A stretch of DNA of 64,000 bases, from NCBI GenBank assembly GCA_002102555.1, contig MCFL01000043.1:124001-188000 (forward strand). Direction: 5' to 3'. The notes under the pieces are model-generated. The model searched no databases. It had not been told where the DNA came from and saw only the letters and a list, made by a program, of their open reading frames with translations. The position numbers and the translations under genes were made by a program. This DNA comes from Catenaria anguillulae PL171. Its lineage: Eukaryota > Blastocladiomycota > Blastocladiomycetes > Blastocladiales > Catenariaceae. Positions 54,739 through 64,000 of this stretch are shown here, piece by piece (position 1 is the stretch's first letter; every line of letters starts with the position of its first letter).

Positions 54739-57018
54739 TTACTGCCCAAATCCCTTGCTCCCACCATTCCCACCCATCGCGCCGTGTGCATTCCCGCTGC
54801 TCACCGTAACCCCCATCATCCCACCACCCAATGCACCGCTCACGGCCGGTCCACGGTGATGATGCATGAACTGTGCATGTTGCGCGGCCGTCATGGCCGC
54901 CGCCGCACCTGCTAGTCCGTGCAATTGCTGGAGCGCGTGCAGATCGGTACCAGAATCACCACGCTTGTTGAGCTGGCCGGCGGCTGCAGCCGCAGCCGCA
55001 GCAGCAGCAAGCATGGCCGCCTGTTGCTGCTGCTGTTGCTGCTGCGAAGCGGGTGCGCCTGCAGGCATACCGACTGTGGCCGGGTTGGATCCGGTGCGCG
55101 CGCGAACCAGTGCGGGAACAAGATCGCGAATAGCCGTCCCATTGCTGGATGAGGGCATGGACGGGGGCGGGGGCGGGACCAAATGCGCCGGCTGCATTTG
55201 CATGGGTGGATGTGAATGTGAGTACGCTTGCAGCCCACAGCCGACTTGCTGATGATGTTGGTTGTGCCCCACTGGAACGTGTGGCGGAGGCGGCATGTGG
55301 TGCTGTCCCTGCGATGGGTTTGATGGCTGCTGTTGCGGGTACGAGTGAGAAGGCCATGCGGGGGGTGGGTACCAGGTTCCCTGTTGGGGCTGATGCGGTG
55401 GAGGAATGCTGGATCCGGACCCGTTTGACTGAGATAACGGGTTTGCGTGATGCGGCGGGAGTTGGGCCACCGAGTAAGGACGCGGAATGTTGTAATATTG
55501 TTGCTGCCCAGAGCCGTGGGGGTGGGGATGTTGGTGAGACCCACTTGATGGCTGAACTGGCATGGGCGTCCGAGACGACGATGAGCTGTTATTGCCTGGT
55601 ACCGTGTTGGGATACGCTGGTGGCGGATACATTGGTTGATGATGCTGAGAAACGGGAGGGTAAGGCGCTGAATGCATGTAATGCTGCTGGCCATTTGGTG
55701 GGTGACTAGGTCCTGCCGATGGGAGCCCTTGGTGTTGCTGGTGAACGGCCGCATGTGGATTCGCGTGTGGGTGGTGGGCTGAAGCACTTGGTAATGACCC
55801 ATACGAATGCGATCCTTGGTGCCATGATGGCGCTGATGATGTAGCAGACCCAGTGCTTGGTAATGACGAAGTGGAAGCAGATGTCGATCGGTGTGCAGCG
55901 AGTGCGGCGGCGGCCGAGTTTGGTCGGGGTACAGGATCCGAAATGGCAACGGCTGGCATGGATGGCATGACCTTGGCCGAGTGCGACTGGGGCGGGTACG
56001 ACGGTGTGGATTGGCGCGACCCAGTTGAAGACGACGACGATCCATGTGCTAGCGAAGCTGAAGAAGAAGCAGCCGCAAGTGCGGCCTGCGACTTTTTTCT
56101 AGACAGCGATCGCGTCACTCGCGTTGACCCAGAACGGCTGTGATTGATGGTGGCTGCAGCCGAAGACCCGTGCTCTGCGGCCGTCGGTAGTGAAGACACG
56201 TCTTCTGCACTGCTTGCGGATGAGCCCGACGCCATCCCACCGGCCATGCGCGACGCTGACGGTTGTTGATCCTGAGACTGCGAGGAAACCACGGGCTGAC
56301 TTGCAGGTGGCGGGGGTGGGAGTGGCAGCTGATGCAAGTGTTCCAAGTGCTGGACCGACAGCTGGCCAAGAAAGGCAATCTCGTCCGGCGACATGGTACG
56401 CGTATCCTCGTCAATGGCCACCAAGTTGAGTTCCTGCTGCAACGGTGCCAAACCCAAGTCCCTGCTCTCCTCGGCCAAATGCGCGTCCAACTGCTGCACA
56501 TGCGCGATCCAATCGTCGCGTGCGATGGCGGCCTCAAACTTGATGTACGAAAGAAACTCCCACTCCATGCGGTTGATTTCCTCGAGCGAGAAGATACCCT
56601 GGGACACGTGAACCCAGGTGCGGTTCGAGTACGTGTCGTCGTACAGCAGTTTGCACGCAAGCATGATGGCGGCCAGCATGACACGGTGCGGCGTGATGGA
56701 GGTGCCCGCGCAGTTAGGGTTGCGATCTCGCAGCCGGCGGACCAGGTACACGGCGGCAACCATGGCGTTGAGCGGGGTCCGAGTGCGATGGACGGCATTG
56801 TGGATAAAGTCGCGGAACAGCGGGATCGGGGGTGGTTGCTGTTGCTGCTGCTGGGGGTGGCCGTTGTGATCAAGGGTCGGGCCATCGAGGTTGACGGGCG
56901 GTGGGGGTGCCACTGGCGGGCAGTTGAACCACGCCTTGAGGAGCCCATAGCTGACGTCTGCAAAGCGCAGTTGGCAATTGCGCAGGGTGGCATCAGTGAA
57001 ATGACAGATTCCGTCCAT
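54739..57018 (-). CDS. PHO85-type (Pcl) cyclin with long Gln/Pro/His-rich tail
   Basis: Pcl cyclins activate the Pho85/CDK5-like kinase in nutrient, polarity and cell-cycle control. From ATG 57018 the protein has 759 residues. The cyclin box spans about 65-170: PLFRDFIHNAVHRT, LNAMVAAVYLVRRLRDRNP, HRVMLAAIMLACKLLYDDTY, NRTWVHVSQGIFSLEEINRM and EWEFLSYIKFE. The last two motifs are characteristic of the Pcl/CLG1 group. The remaining 550 residues are low-complexity Ser/Gln/His/Pro with poly-Gln and poly-Ala runs. A frame open upstream of 57018, preceded by a pyrimidine tract and 'gcttgcag', could be an acceptor for a further 5' exon (KVYHPLPIQYDPRFP). Confidence 0.85.
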   Translation of the reverse strand: MDGICHFTDATLRNCQLRFADVSYGLLKAWFNCPPVAPPPPVNLDGPTLDHNGHPQQQQQQPPPIPLFRDFIHNAVHRTRTPLNAMVAAVYLVRRLRDRNPNCAGTSITPHRVMLAAIMLACKLLYDDTYSNRTWVHVSQGIFSLEEINRMEWEFLSYIKFEAAIARDDWIAHVQQLDAHLAEESRDLGLAPLQQELNLVAIDEDTRTMSPDEIAFLGQLSVQHLEHLHQLPLPPPPPASQPVVSSQSQDQQPSASRMAGGMASGSSASSAEDVSSLPTAAEHGSSAAATINHSRSGSTRVTRSLSRKKSQAALAAASSSASLAHGSSSSSTGSRQSTPSYPPQSHSAKVMPSMPAVAISDPVPRPNSAAAALAAHRSTSASTSSLPSTGSATSSAPSWHQGSHSYGSLPSASAHHPHANPHAAVHQQHQGLPSAGPSHPPNGQQHYMHSAPYPPVSQHHQPMYPPPAYPNTVPGNNSSSSSRTPMPVQPSSGSHQHPHPHGSGQQQYYNIPRPYSVAQLPPHHANPLSQSNGSGSSIPPPHQPQQGTWYPPPAWPSHSYPQQQPSNPSQGQHHMPPPPHVPVGHNQHHQQVGCGLQAYSHSHPPMQMQPAHLVPPPPPSMPSSSNGTAIRDLVPALVRARTGSNPATVGMPAGAPASQQQQQQQQAAMLAAAAAAAAAAGQLNKRGDSGTDLHALQQLHGLAGAAAAMTAAQHAQFMHHHRGPAVSGALGGGMMGVTVSSGNAHGAMGGNGGSKGFGQ

Positions 57019-57111
57019 GGGAAAACGGGGATCGTATTGTATCGGCAATGGGTGATAAACCTTCCCTGCAAGCAGCCAGGTGGGAAGGGAGGAAAGTGGC
57101 AAAAGATGATG

Positions 57112-57150
57112 AAGAAAGAAAGAAAGAAAGAAAAAACGAAAACAAAAAAG
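57112..57150. repeat. GAAA-type purine microsatellite upstream of the cyclin start
   Basis: On the plus strand GAAA units (gaaagaaagaaagaaag) are followed by A-rich DNA. On the cyclin's strand this is a long pyrimidine tract ending about 100 bases before ATG 57018, typical of either a fungal promoter or an intron 3' end. Confidence 0.7.
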
Positions 57151-57152
57151 AG

Positions 57153-58023
57153 TCACGTTCGAGCAGCGAGTATGGCGAGCAAGTAAAACGCACCAATGAC
57201 CCTTGTGCGAAGCACTTTGATATGCCCATTCGACTCCCTCGCCCACTGGTCATCCGAAATGATGTACATGGTAATCAACAAAGTTGCCGCCGTCAGGTCA
57301 ATGGCAACACGCGTAGCGCTGGGTTGTGCCAAGTCTGGAAGGCTAGGCCGTTTGCGACGGATGACAGGATGGGCAGTGGTTCAATGACTCGGTTGACGAT
57401 GGCAAGACTTTGACGCGCTCTCCTCCGTTGAGCACCAGGTGAGCGGCCGACAGCAGGTAGCAAGAGAGTGGCAATGCCCAGAGTCGGTCGGAATGGTCGC
57501 GCACGGCGGCAATGCAAATGCAGTCGCTGATAGCTTCGACCCAAAGCGTCTAGTCGTGTACCATGAGGCAATGAGCTGTGGGAAATGAGCGATGGACGAC
57601 GCGCAGGTGGCAGTCGCAAGGTGCAAGGAGCGAATCAGTCAAGGGTCCGCGGAAGGCAGTGGTGCGACGGATGCATGAGGTATGTGGCGCTGGTATGTGA
57701 GCAAGCGAATGGCCAGCATACCGAATATTTTAGGAGTGATAGCCGATAGAAATCGATCCGAGATTCGATCGTGCGGAGCGTGCGACCAACACAGGAGCCG
57801 AAAGTGGCAAACAACGATGAACGGGATGGTTCTTTGAGCAAGTTTTGCGCTTCCGCAAGGAAAGGCAATCTGCCAACAGCAGTCCACTCACTCCGCTGCG
57901 GCTGCTGCCAGCTGGCGGATTGCAAAAGCACAAGCACCAACAATGCAAAGCTGCCAAGTGGATGATCGAGCAACCAGCTAATAGCTTTGTAGTATACTCT
58001 GTCCGTCGAATGTCGTCACCCAC
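57153..58023 (-). pseudogene. Possible four-TM membrane-protein gene or remnant
   Basis: Coding-like minus segments occur in changing frames. They are KLLAGCSIIHLAALHCWC (about 57950-58000), LIASWYTTRRFGSKLSA (57530-57580), VRDHSDRLWALPLSCYLL with SAAHLVLNGGERV (57420-57520), and finally ATRVAIDLTAATLLITMYII then RVIGAFYLLAILAART to TGA at 57153-57155. The four hydrophobic stretches suggest a small tetraspan protein. I cannot join them with GT-AG introns, and the first lacks an ATG. It may be a real gene with base errors, a decayed gene, or chance. Confidence 0.3.
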
Positions 58024-59389
58024 TGGGTCAATCTTCCCACACTGTGAGAAGATTGTTCAAGTAAAAATCTGACCAAGAACTCGGTCAATTTGATGAAATG
58101 GCGAGGCCAGCGACACAGTAGTTCTCTTTGGCCAGAGTATCGATCGAGGATCCTGCCGACCGTGATAGTGTAAATATATTTCGTATCTGCTTGCCAAAGG
58201 TCGGAGTGGAGCACAATGCCGGTCAGTCGTCGCGTCAGTCCTGCCAAGTGCAGTGAGGGCACAGACAATGCACGCCGAATGAGATTCGTTGGTAAAGAAT
58301 ATGTGTCACGATTCAGACTGGGATATACGTGACAATGCGTGGTTGATGTTGTCAATCGGTGAGGATTTCGTCGAGAGATAATAGTATTTGGGGATTTAGG
58401 CGGTTTGGTTGGCCTCTTGTACCCAAACACATCCTGTCATCTTTCTTCGCGCTCGCTAACTCGAGCGTCCGCTATGCTGTGTGCGAGTCGACGACATACC
58501 GGCAACAAACCCTTGTCAGGCGATACTTGGCTTGACGCAGCTACATCGCCAATCTCCTTGTATATGGTGACGGAGATGCCGCAGGCATGACCTGACTGCC
58601 CAGCTTCGCAAATTCCTTTGTGCTCGAGTCGTCACACACTCGCACCAAAGCAAAATCACGGATCGGGCGTCTCTTTTTTTTGTCCTCTTTTCCTTTTCGT
58701 ACCGCAACAAGCGCTGTTCGCGACAATGGTGCGTTCGCTGCAAACAACGAATCAGAGCGCTCGGGCCCAAAACGACGGCTTCAGTCAGTCCATCGTATGC
58801 CAACATCTACTCTGGGCACACGGGTTTGCCTTGCGAATCGACATCATTGACAAGCTATTGGAAGAAACGCGTCAGGAAGACTCTCAAGCGTGAAATCGCC
58901 CATTCCCACAGAGACTCGGACGCTGACTCGCGTTGTTAGATGCACTCCGGCAATGATGTCAAGCGAAAACTCTGCCAGGGTATGCCTGCAACATCGGCCC
59001 CGCCATCCATCGTGCCGAAGGGACGAACAATGCTTGCGGCAGGACGGGCGATCCTGAGTGGCGGTGAGTCGATCGTCGACCAGAGTGACTGGGGCCTGCC
59101 AGACGGCCAGGATCGCGGGATGCATCCATTTAGACAAGTATCGGGCGATGTAAATCCAGCAGAGTACATGCGGCCGAAAAAAAAAACCGATTACGAGTTG
59201 CGACCCACAATGACTCATGCGGGGTCAGGATGGAACCTTGTCCGCGATCAGATATTATTGTGTTGTGCCAATTGCGAAAGCTAGACAACCGCTTGGACCG
59301 GTTCACAATCAGCGATTCCAGACAAACTTCGAGTGCAGAAAAGCGAACTGGAGACAAGCAAGCAGATGATGTGCAACAAATCAAGCAAC
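58024..59389. other. Intergenic, 1.37 kb, no supported gene
   Basis: Short ORFs on both strands (for example plus 58726-58893 and plus 58940-59284 from ATG) lack recognisable similarity. The region lies between the remnant at 57-58 kb and the kinase-like 3' end. Confidence 0.35.
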
Positions 59390-61677
59390 TCACACATACT
59401 CCTTAGTCACACCAATAACTAACCCATGATCATCGTCCTCGTCGTCATCCTCATCATCGTCCACCTCTCCGTTCAAATCAACCTCCATCTCATCCCTTCT
59501 GCCATCCTCCCCACCCTCGCCATCCTCCTCGCCACCACTTGCCGCAACCTCCCACTCCCTCCTACGATCCTCCATTGCCTCCTTGAGTGCTTTGTACTCT
59601 TGACTGCGCTTCCACCTGCCCGCCTCCTGCAACCAGTCGGGCACTTGCCTGAACCTGTCGCTCTCGGGCGCCTGCCCGCGCACCCATATGCACAACGGAT
59701 GCCGGTACAGCAACCGCTTGGCCGTGGGCCGGCGCTTTGCCGAGTGTGCCAAGCATCGCACCACGAAATCCACCAACCACTCGAGCACTCGCAGCCCGTC
59801 GGGCGGGTACACGGCCGTGTTGAGGACGCGGCCGTCGGGCACGGCGCGCAGGATGGACCGCATGGCCATGAGCCGCGGCTTGATGCGCGTCGACACGTAT
59901 TCCGGGTTGGCGAGGGGTGAGCCGAGGTGGTCGGCGTCGCAGAGCGGCAGGTAGGACGACAGCATCAGGCCAATGACGATTCCGAGCGAGTAGATGTCAC
60001 GAGCAGCCGTGATGCGCGATTGCAGAGAGGTCCATGAGTGGGCGTCGCGGATGTTTGTCGAGGCAAGGGTAGTGTGGGTTGTGGAGGAGAGGAGTGGCAG
60101 GCTTTCGAGCGAGCAGCTGCCCAGGTATGACAGGTTGTCGTACGAGGACGAGTGTGACAGGTACGAGGAGGACATGTGCGACGTGGAAAAGCCAGAGGGG
60201 CGCAGCGGGGAGTGAGCCAGCGCTGGGTGGTGATGGAACGTGTTGTGCTGCGGAGAGGTGATGGGAATGGGTGACGATCGGGGTGGAGGGATTGTGTGCG
60301 TCAATTCGCCAGTTGCCGAAATGCTCGATGCCATATGCAGCTGGCTTGACGATTTCGGCAAATGATTTGCCGATGTGGATCGCGGGAATGGGGCGTATAG
60401 CTGATTGTCACCGGTCAGCATGTTGGCGGTGATGGGCGGCGGAGCTGGGACCTGGTTGCATGCAAATGCTTCGGGAGCCGTGAATCCGGGCGTGCCGCAG
60501 ACCATGGACACGGCCGCAGTGTCTTCAATCTTTTGGGCAAGGCCGAAATCGATGAGGCGATAAATGCGCTTCGGGTGCGGATCGTCAATTTTTGCTGACG
60601 TCGACGAGTCTGGCGACAATGACGATGCTGATGCGGAATCAGACTGCGGAGGCGACGCAAGCGACACATGAGGACAGCGGGGGATGCTGCTGCTGTCCCC
60701 GCCAAACCCAACATTGGCGAGCTCCCTGTCGCACATGTTGCATGCAATGACAATGTTATTGTTTGATACGTCGCAATGGACCCAGCCGGCAGAGTGCATG
60801 GTCGTGAGTGCGTGTACAAGATGTGTGGCAAGTCGTGCGACTTCAACGAGGGGCAATTGAGGCGTGCGAAAGTCGGGCTGGAGCGGGCGATGACGGGGGA
60901 GCAGAAGAATGTGGCCGTGCGCCAAGGTGCCGGCTGGAATGACCAAGTGAGCGAGCTTGGAGGCAGCATTGGAGTACTTTGATGAGATGGTAGTGACGAG
61001 GCTGGAAAAAATCTTTGACTCCGCGTCTAACGGAACGCTTTCGTCGCCAAGTGTGTTGATTCCGTTGACGTTGGACGAAGGAATCATGGCAGCCGGATTT
61101 GGTGCACTTGCGTTTGAGAGTAGATTGCTGAGCGACGAGCTAGCCGACATGCCCAGGGTGAGATTCGAGTGCGAGCGCTTGGCAGCTGCCGTGGCGGCGG
61201 CCGCATCGCGTTGTTTTTCCAGGTCCAAGTTATGGATTTCGAGAGCCTTGTTGAGGATACGCTGGACAGTGTCTGGATGCGGAATGGTCGAGAGTACTGG
61301 CAAATTGGTTCGGGCCAGCTTGACGATCAACGCTTGCGACGATTGGGCCGATGAAACGGACTGGGCCGTGAAGATGAGCGAGCTTGCAGTCAGGACGTGG
61401 CGGTCGAGCTGAACTTGGATGACTTGGATCACGCTCGTCGTGAAAAGACGCCGTTGGGGTCTGACGTGGTGGTGGTGGCAATCGTGTCGAGGTCGGAAGC
61501 GGGAATGAGGACTGTCGGCTGGTCGGGCGATGCCGTGTCGACGACCATCATGGCGCTGGCGTCGCTCTCGCCGACTTGCCCATAGTCGCCGAGGGTTGAA
61601 AGCTGTGGTGTCATCAGCAAAGACGTGGTAGACTCTGGCGGCATGATCGGATCGTCGCGGTCACGAGTGCATTGCAT
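59390..61677 (-). CDS. Divergent protein-kinase-like protein, one frame break
   Basis: About 762 residues from ATG 61677. The first 80 are in a frame different from the rest and meet it near 61440 (VFSRR | SVIQVIQVQLD); one missing base would join them. Kinase landmarks are ALIVKLA (possible ATP lysine, near residue 113), HCDVSNNNIVI (catalytic Asp and Asn kept, the usual Lys after it missing), LIDFGLAQK (DFG), CGTPGFTAPEAF (APE), DIYSLGIVIGLML and RRPTAKRLLYRHPL. About 150 Ser/Pro/His-rich residues separate APE from DIYS. LIDFGLAQ plus G-T-x-G-F-x-A-P-E recalls Cdc7, but no glycine loop is visible. The C-terminus is highly acidic. Activity is uncertain. Confidence 0.7.
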
Positions 61678-62135
61678 TCAGTTGTTTGCGGGGCTTGGGT
61701 TGTGTGCGTCTACTGTATACATTCATGAAGACCTACGTGTACCTACTGCGTACATTACGCCGGCGGGGGCCGTTCATGGCTATGTCCGTCTGCATGCGAA
61801 AGACAGCCGAGGAGGCGTGAAATCTTGTTCGCAGCAAGCTTGACAAGGTGTTCGCACCGCTTTCAATTGAAATGGAGTGAGCCGCACCTGCACGTGACAA
61901 GTCACGCCGAACCCAGATCACGTGTTTTTCAGAGCGCCACAAGTGCCTCCTCGTTTAGCATGCCAACTGGCCAACGCCAAGCGTGCAAGAGTCCATTCGC
62001 CTCCGACCTCCCCAACTCCTGCGAATGCTGTGTCCAGTGGATCAATCGATACGATACGATACGATACGATACGATACGATACAATGTGACCATGAAGGCC
62101 CAGTAATGCAATAATAGTACATACAACATACAATC
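61678..62135. promoter_or_regulatory. Divergent promoter between the kinase-like and Osh3-like genes
   Basis: 458 bases between opposed start codons. It includes the pentanucleotide repeat at 62045-62081. No specific element recognised. Confidence 0.4.
62045..62081. repeat. Pentanucleotide microsatellite (ATACG)n, about 6-7 units
   Basis: The sequence reads tcgat followed by six acgat units and then acaat. It lies about 55 bases upstream of the Osh3-like ATG, probably in its 5' UTR or core promoter. Confidence 0.9.
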
Positions 62136-64000
62136 ATGCAGGAAATCGAGATTCCGCCGCGGGACTGCTTCAAGTACTATGTGCAGGTCGAGGGCGCGCC
62201 AAAGACCATCCTGTGGAACTTTGCCACAAAGAAGAAGAACATTGCCTTTGGCCTGTTTTTCCAGCTCTCGTCCGACTCGCTCGACCCCTCGGCGCCTGCT
62301 CCCACTCCCGTCACGGCCGTTCCGGGCAATGCGACTGGGTCTGCAGATCCCGTTGCTGCCGCCACCGTCGCGTCACCCGTAACGGGGGCACGCCGTCGGG
62401 TCATTTCCGCAAGTGCAGCGGCTCAACCTCAACTTTTCATCTGCCTCATCTGCCCGATCCTCGCCTCGCCACTCGCCTGCCGCTTCCCTTTCTGCCCAAA
62501 ACAACAACCCGTTCACTGCCAACAATGGCGCCCTCATAGCGTCCCCTCACCTCGAAGTCCCGCCATCTTCATCTGACGCAGGTGGTGGCAGCAGCCTTGG
62601 CATTACTGATTCCTCGGATGCCGATACCGTCGTCAATGGCTCGTTGCCGCCACCCATTGTCACTCGGCAGCGTGCCGAAATCGACAAACTCGGCCGTCTT
62701 GCCACGCGAGCCTTTGTTGGAACCCATTCTGCCCGTGCAGCGTTACGAGAGCTCAAAGAGCACTATCAAGGGCCAACAGCTGGTCATGCGGGACGGCACC
62801 TACGTTCTGTATTTCGGTACGGTTTTTGCCGATTTGGATACGGCTCTTGCTGAGTTCAAGTCGGGTACTGATATTCATTGTTGCCCAGACAATACCTTTT
62901 CGCGCAACACATCAAAGAAAATGACATTTTTCGTGGCCATGCGTGACGGCGGTTCGTTGTCCACCACCCGCCTACTCTTTCACTTGTCCGTTCGTACTTT
63001 TCAACTGACGCCACCCAATCAACGATATCTCAATAGAAGCACCAAAGGAAGACCAGCCTGCCCCAGAACTCACGGGCTGGCTCCTGAAAAAGAAACGCAA
63101 GCGCATGCAAGGCTGGGCCAAGCGGTACTTTACATGCGACCGAGGCCAGCTATCCTACATGAAACTGCCCGGTGGGTTTTGCCGCGGGTCCGTACCCATC
63201 GCCTTGTCCACCATCTCTGTCGACCCGGACCATCGCATCATCAACATTGACTCGGGCACCACGCTGTGGCACTTGCGTGCATTCACGCGCGAAGATTACG
63301 ACAAGTGGATTGCCGTCATCAAGCGGTACAAGGCTGAGCATGCAGAGGTTGTGCGTGCGGTTGCCGCAGCAGCAGCCGCGGGGCCCGCGCCACCCTTGCC
63401 AATTGCCATCGACACCACGACGAGCCCAATTTCGGACCACCAAACCATTCGCGCTACTCCTGCGTCCCCGTCGTCGTCTTCGCCCTCAATCGATCACCTC
63501 ATGCGTCAATTCATTGCTTCAGTCGATTCACACGTCGACCACCTGGCGCGACTTGTGCTCACGGCCGACCCGCAGCCCGCACCCGAGCTCGTCAACACAG
63601 TCAAGGCGCTTGCCCAAGTGCTGCACGCGGAAAAGGACGAACTGCTCGACCAGCTGGCGTGTGAATCCGCCAAAGCCGCGACTGTCGCCCAGGCGTACGC
63701 CGAAATCTTGCGCGAAAACTCGGAACTGCGTGCGCGGTTCGATGTCGCAGGTGGGCCCAGCATGAGCGCCAGCGGTTCCGCAACCGTTGTTCCGCCGCCG
63801 TCCCAGCAGCCCGCACGCGCAATGACGCCGCCTGGATACCACCCTTCATCCTCGGGATCGCTCACGGCCGCGCAGCAGCAGGTGATTGCCGCACATCGCA
63901 GCCTGTCTATGACTTCCTTCTCGGCCGCCGCAGCGGCCAATCGCATGAGTGGATCCGTGGGTGCCACGGGTATGCACATGCGCACCGGCTCGATTGCATC
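62136..64000 (+). CDS. Oxysterol-binding protein, Osh3-like (GOLD and PH domains), partial
   Basis: Osh/ORP proteins exchange sterols and phosphoinositides at membrane contact sites. ATG at 62136 starts a GOLD-like domain (IEIPPRDCFKYYVQVEG, ILWNFATKKKNIAFGLFF). It closes with RYESSKSTIKGQQLVMRDGT and YVLYFDNTFSRNTSKKMTFF, joined over an intron at 62817-62888. A second intron (62952-63036, gttcgt donor) leads to a PH domain: ELTGWLLKKKRKRMQGWAKR, YFTCDRGQLSY and DYDKWIAVIKRYKAE. A helical, Ala-rich region continues to the window end; the lipid-binding domain must lie beyond. Within the first exon the frame changes twice (about 62360-62418 and 62695). A 40-nt GT-AG segment fits the first; none fits the second. 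Confidence 0.85.

Noticed and set aside
58940-59284. 114-codon plus ORF with ATG
   Set aside because: No recognisable domain, neighbours or codon signal beyond chance; left as intergenic.

Overview
The window is nuclear DNA from a fungus, most likely an early-diverging, zoosporic one (chytrid or blastocladiomycete grade). This is inferred. Genes are GC-rich and close together on both strands. They are cut by short GT-AG introns, mostly 60-110 nt, with donors such as gtacgt, gtatgt and gttcg. Several products point to fungi: the mitoribosomal protein mL58, an NDT80/PhoG-type transcription factor, a PHO85-type cyclin and an Osh3-like protein. A coiled-coil protein resembling the transition-fibre protein FBF1 hints at a flagellated stage. 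There are no operons, CRISPR arrays, rRNA genes or clear transposons.

Layout. 1-6 kb: a partial F-box-like gene and a truncated relative, two unrecognised genes, and a gene-poor stretch with long C and G runs. 6-16.7 kb: mitochondrial FAD-dependent glycerol-3-phosphate dehydrogenase with an EF-hand tail, a large F-box-like gene, BCS1 and the coiled-coil protein. 16.7-21.4 kb: two tandem minus-strand genes with leucine-rich repeats and five membrane segments, sharing the same exon plan; the second has an in-frame TAG. 22.4-28.1 kb: a small zinc-binding protein and, divergently, a USP48-like deubiquitinase. 29.3-34.5 kb: a broken membrane-protein gene and a CLC chloride channel/transporter with several frame breaks. 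35.6-42.2 kb: a secreted low-complexity protein, the NDT80-like factor and a four-TM protein. 42.7-50.4 kb: MTU1, IPI3, an NPC2-like lipid-transfer protein, a small coiled-coil protein, mL58 and a short-chain dehydrogenase. 50.5-53.6 kb: an inverted remnant and an intact second copy of the large F-box-like gene. 54.7-64 kb: the cyclin, a divergent kinase-like protein and the start of an oxysterol-binding protein (GOLD then PH).

Functional themes. Four products belong to mitochondria (G3P dehydrogenase, BCS1, MTU1, mL58), two to ubiquitin biology (F-box-like and USP48-like), and two to sterol/lipid handling (NPC2-like, Osh3-like). Neighbours look independently regulated. Several pairs share short divergent promoters: 22955-23256, 45566-45851, 48990-49306 and 61678-62135.

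A caution runs through the annotation. Several genes with clear homology change reading frame without a usable intron (about 29.5, 31.2, 31.6, 32.3, 32.5, 48.58, 49.60, 61.44 and 62.4-62.7 kb). Most breaks look like one missing base. They may be sequencing errors in a draft assembly or real decay, and reads or transcripts are needed to tell.
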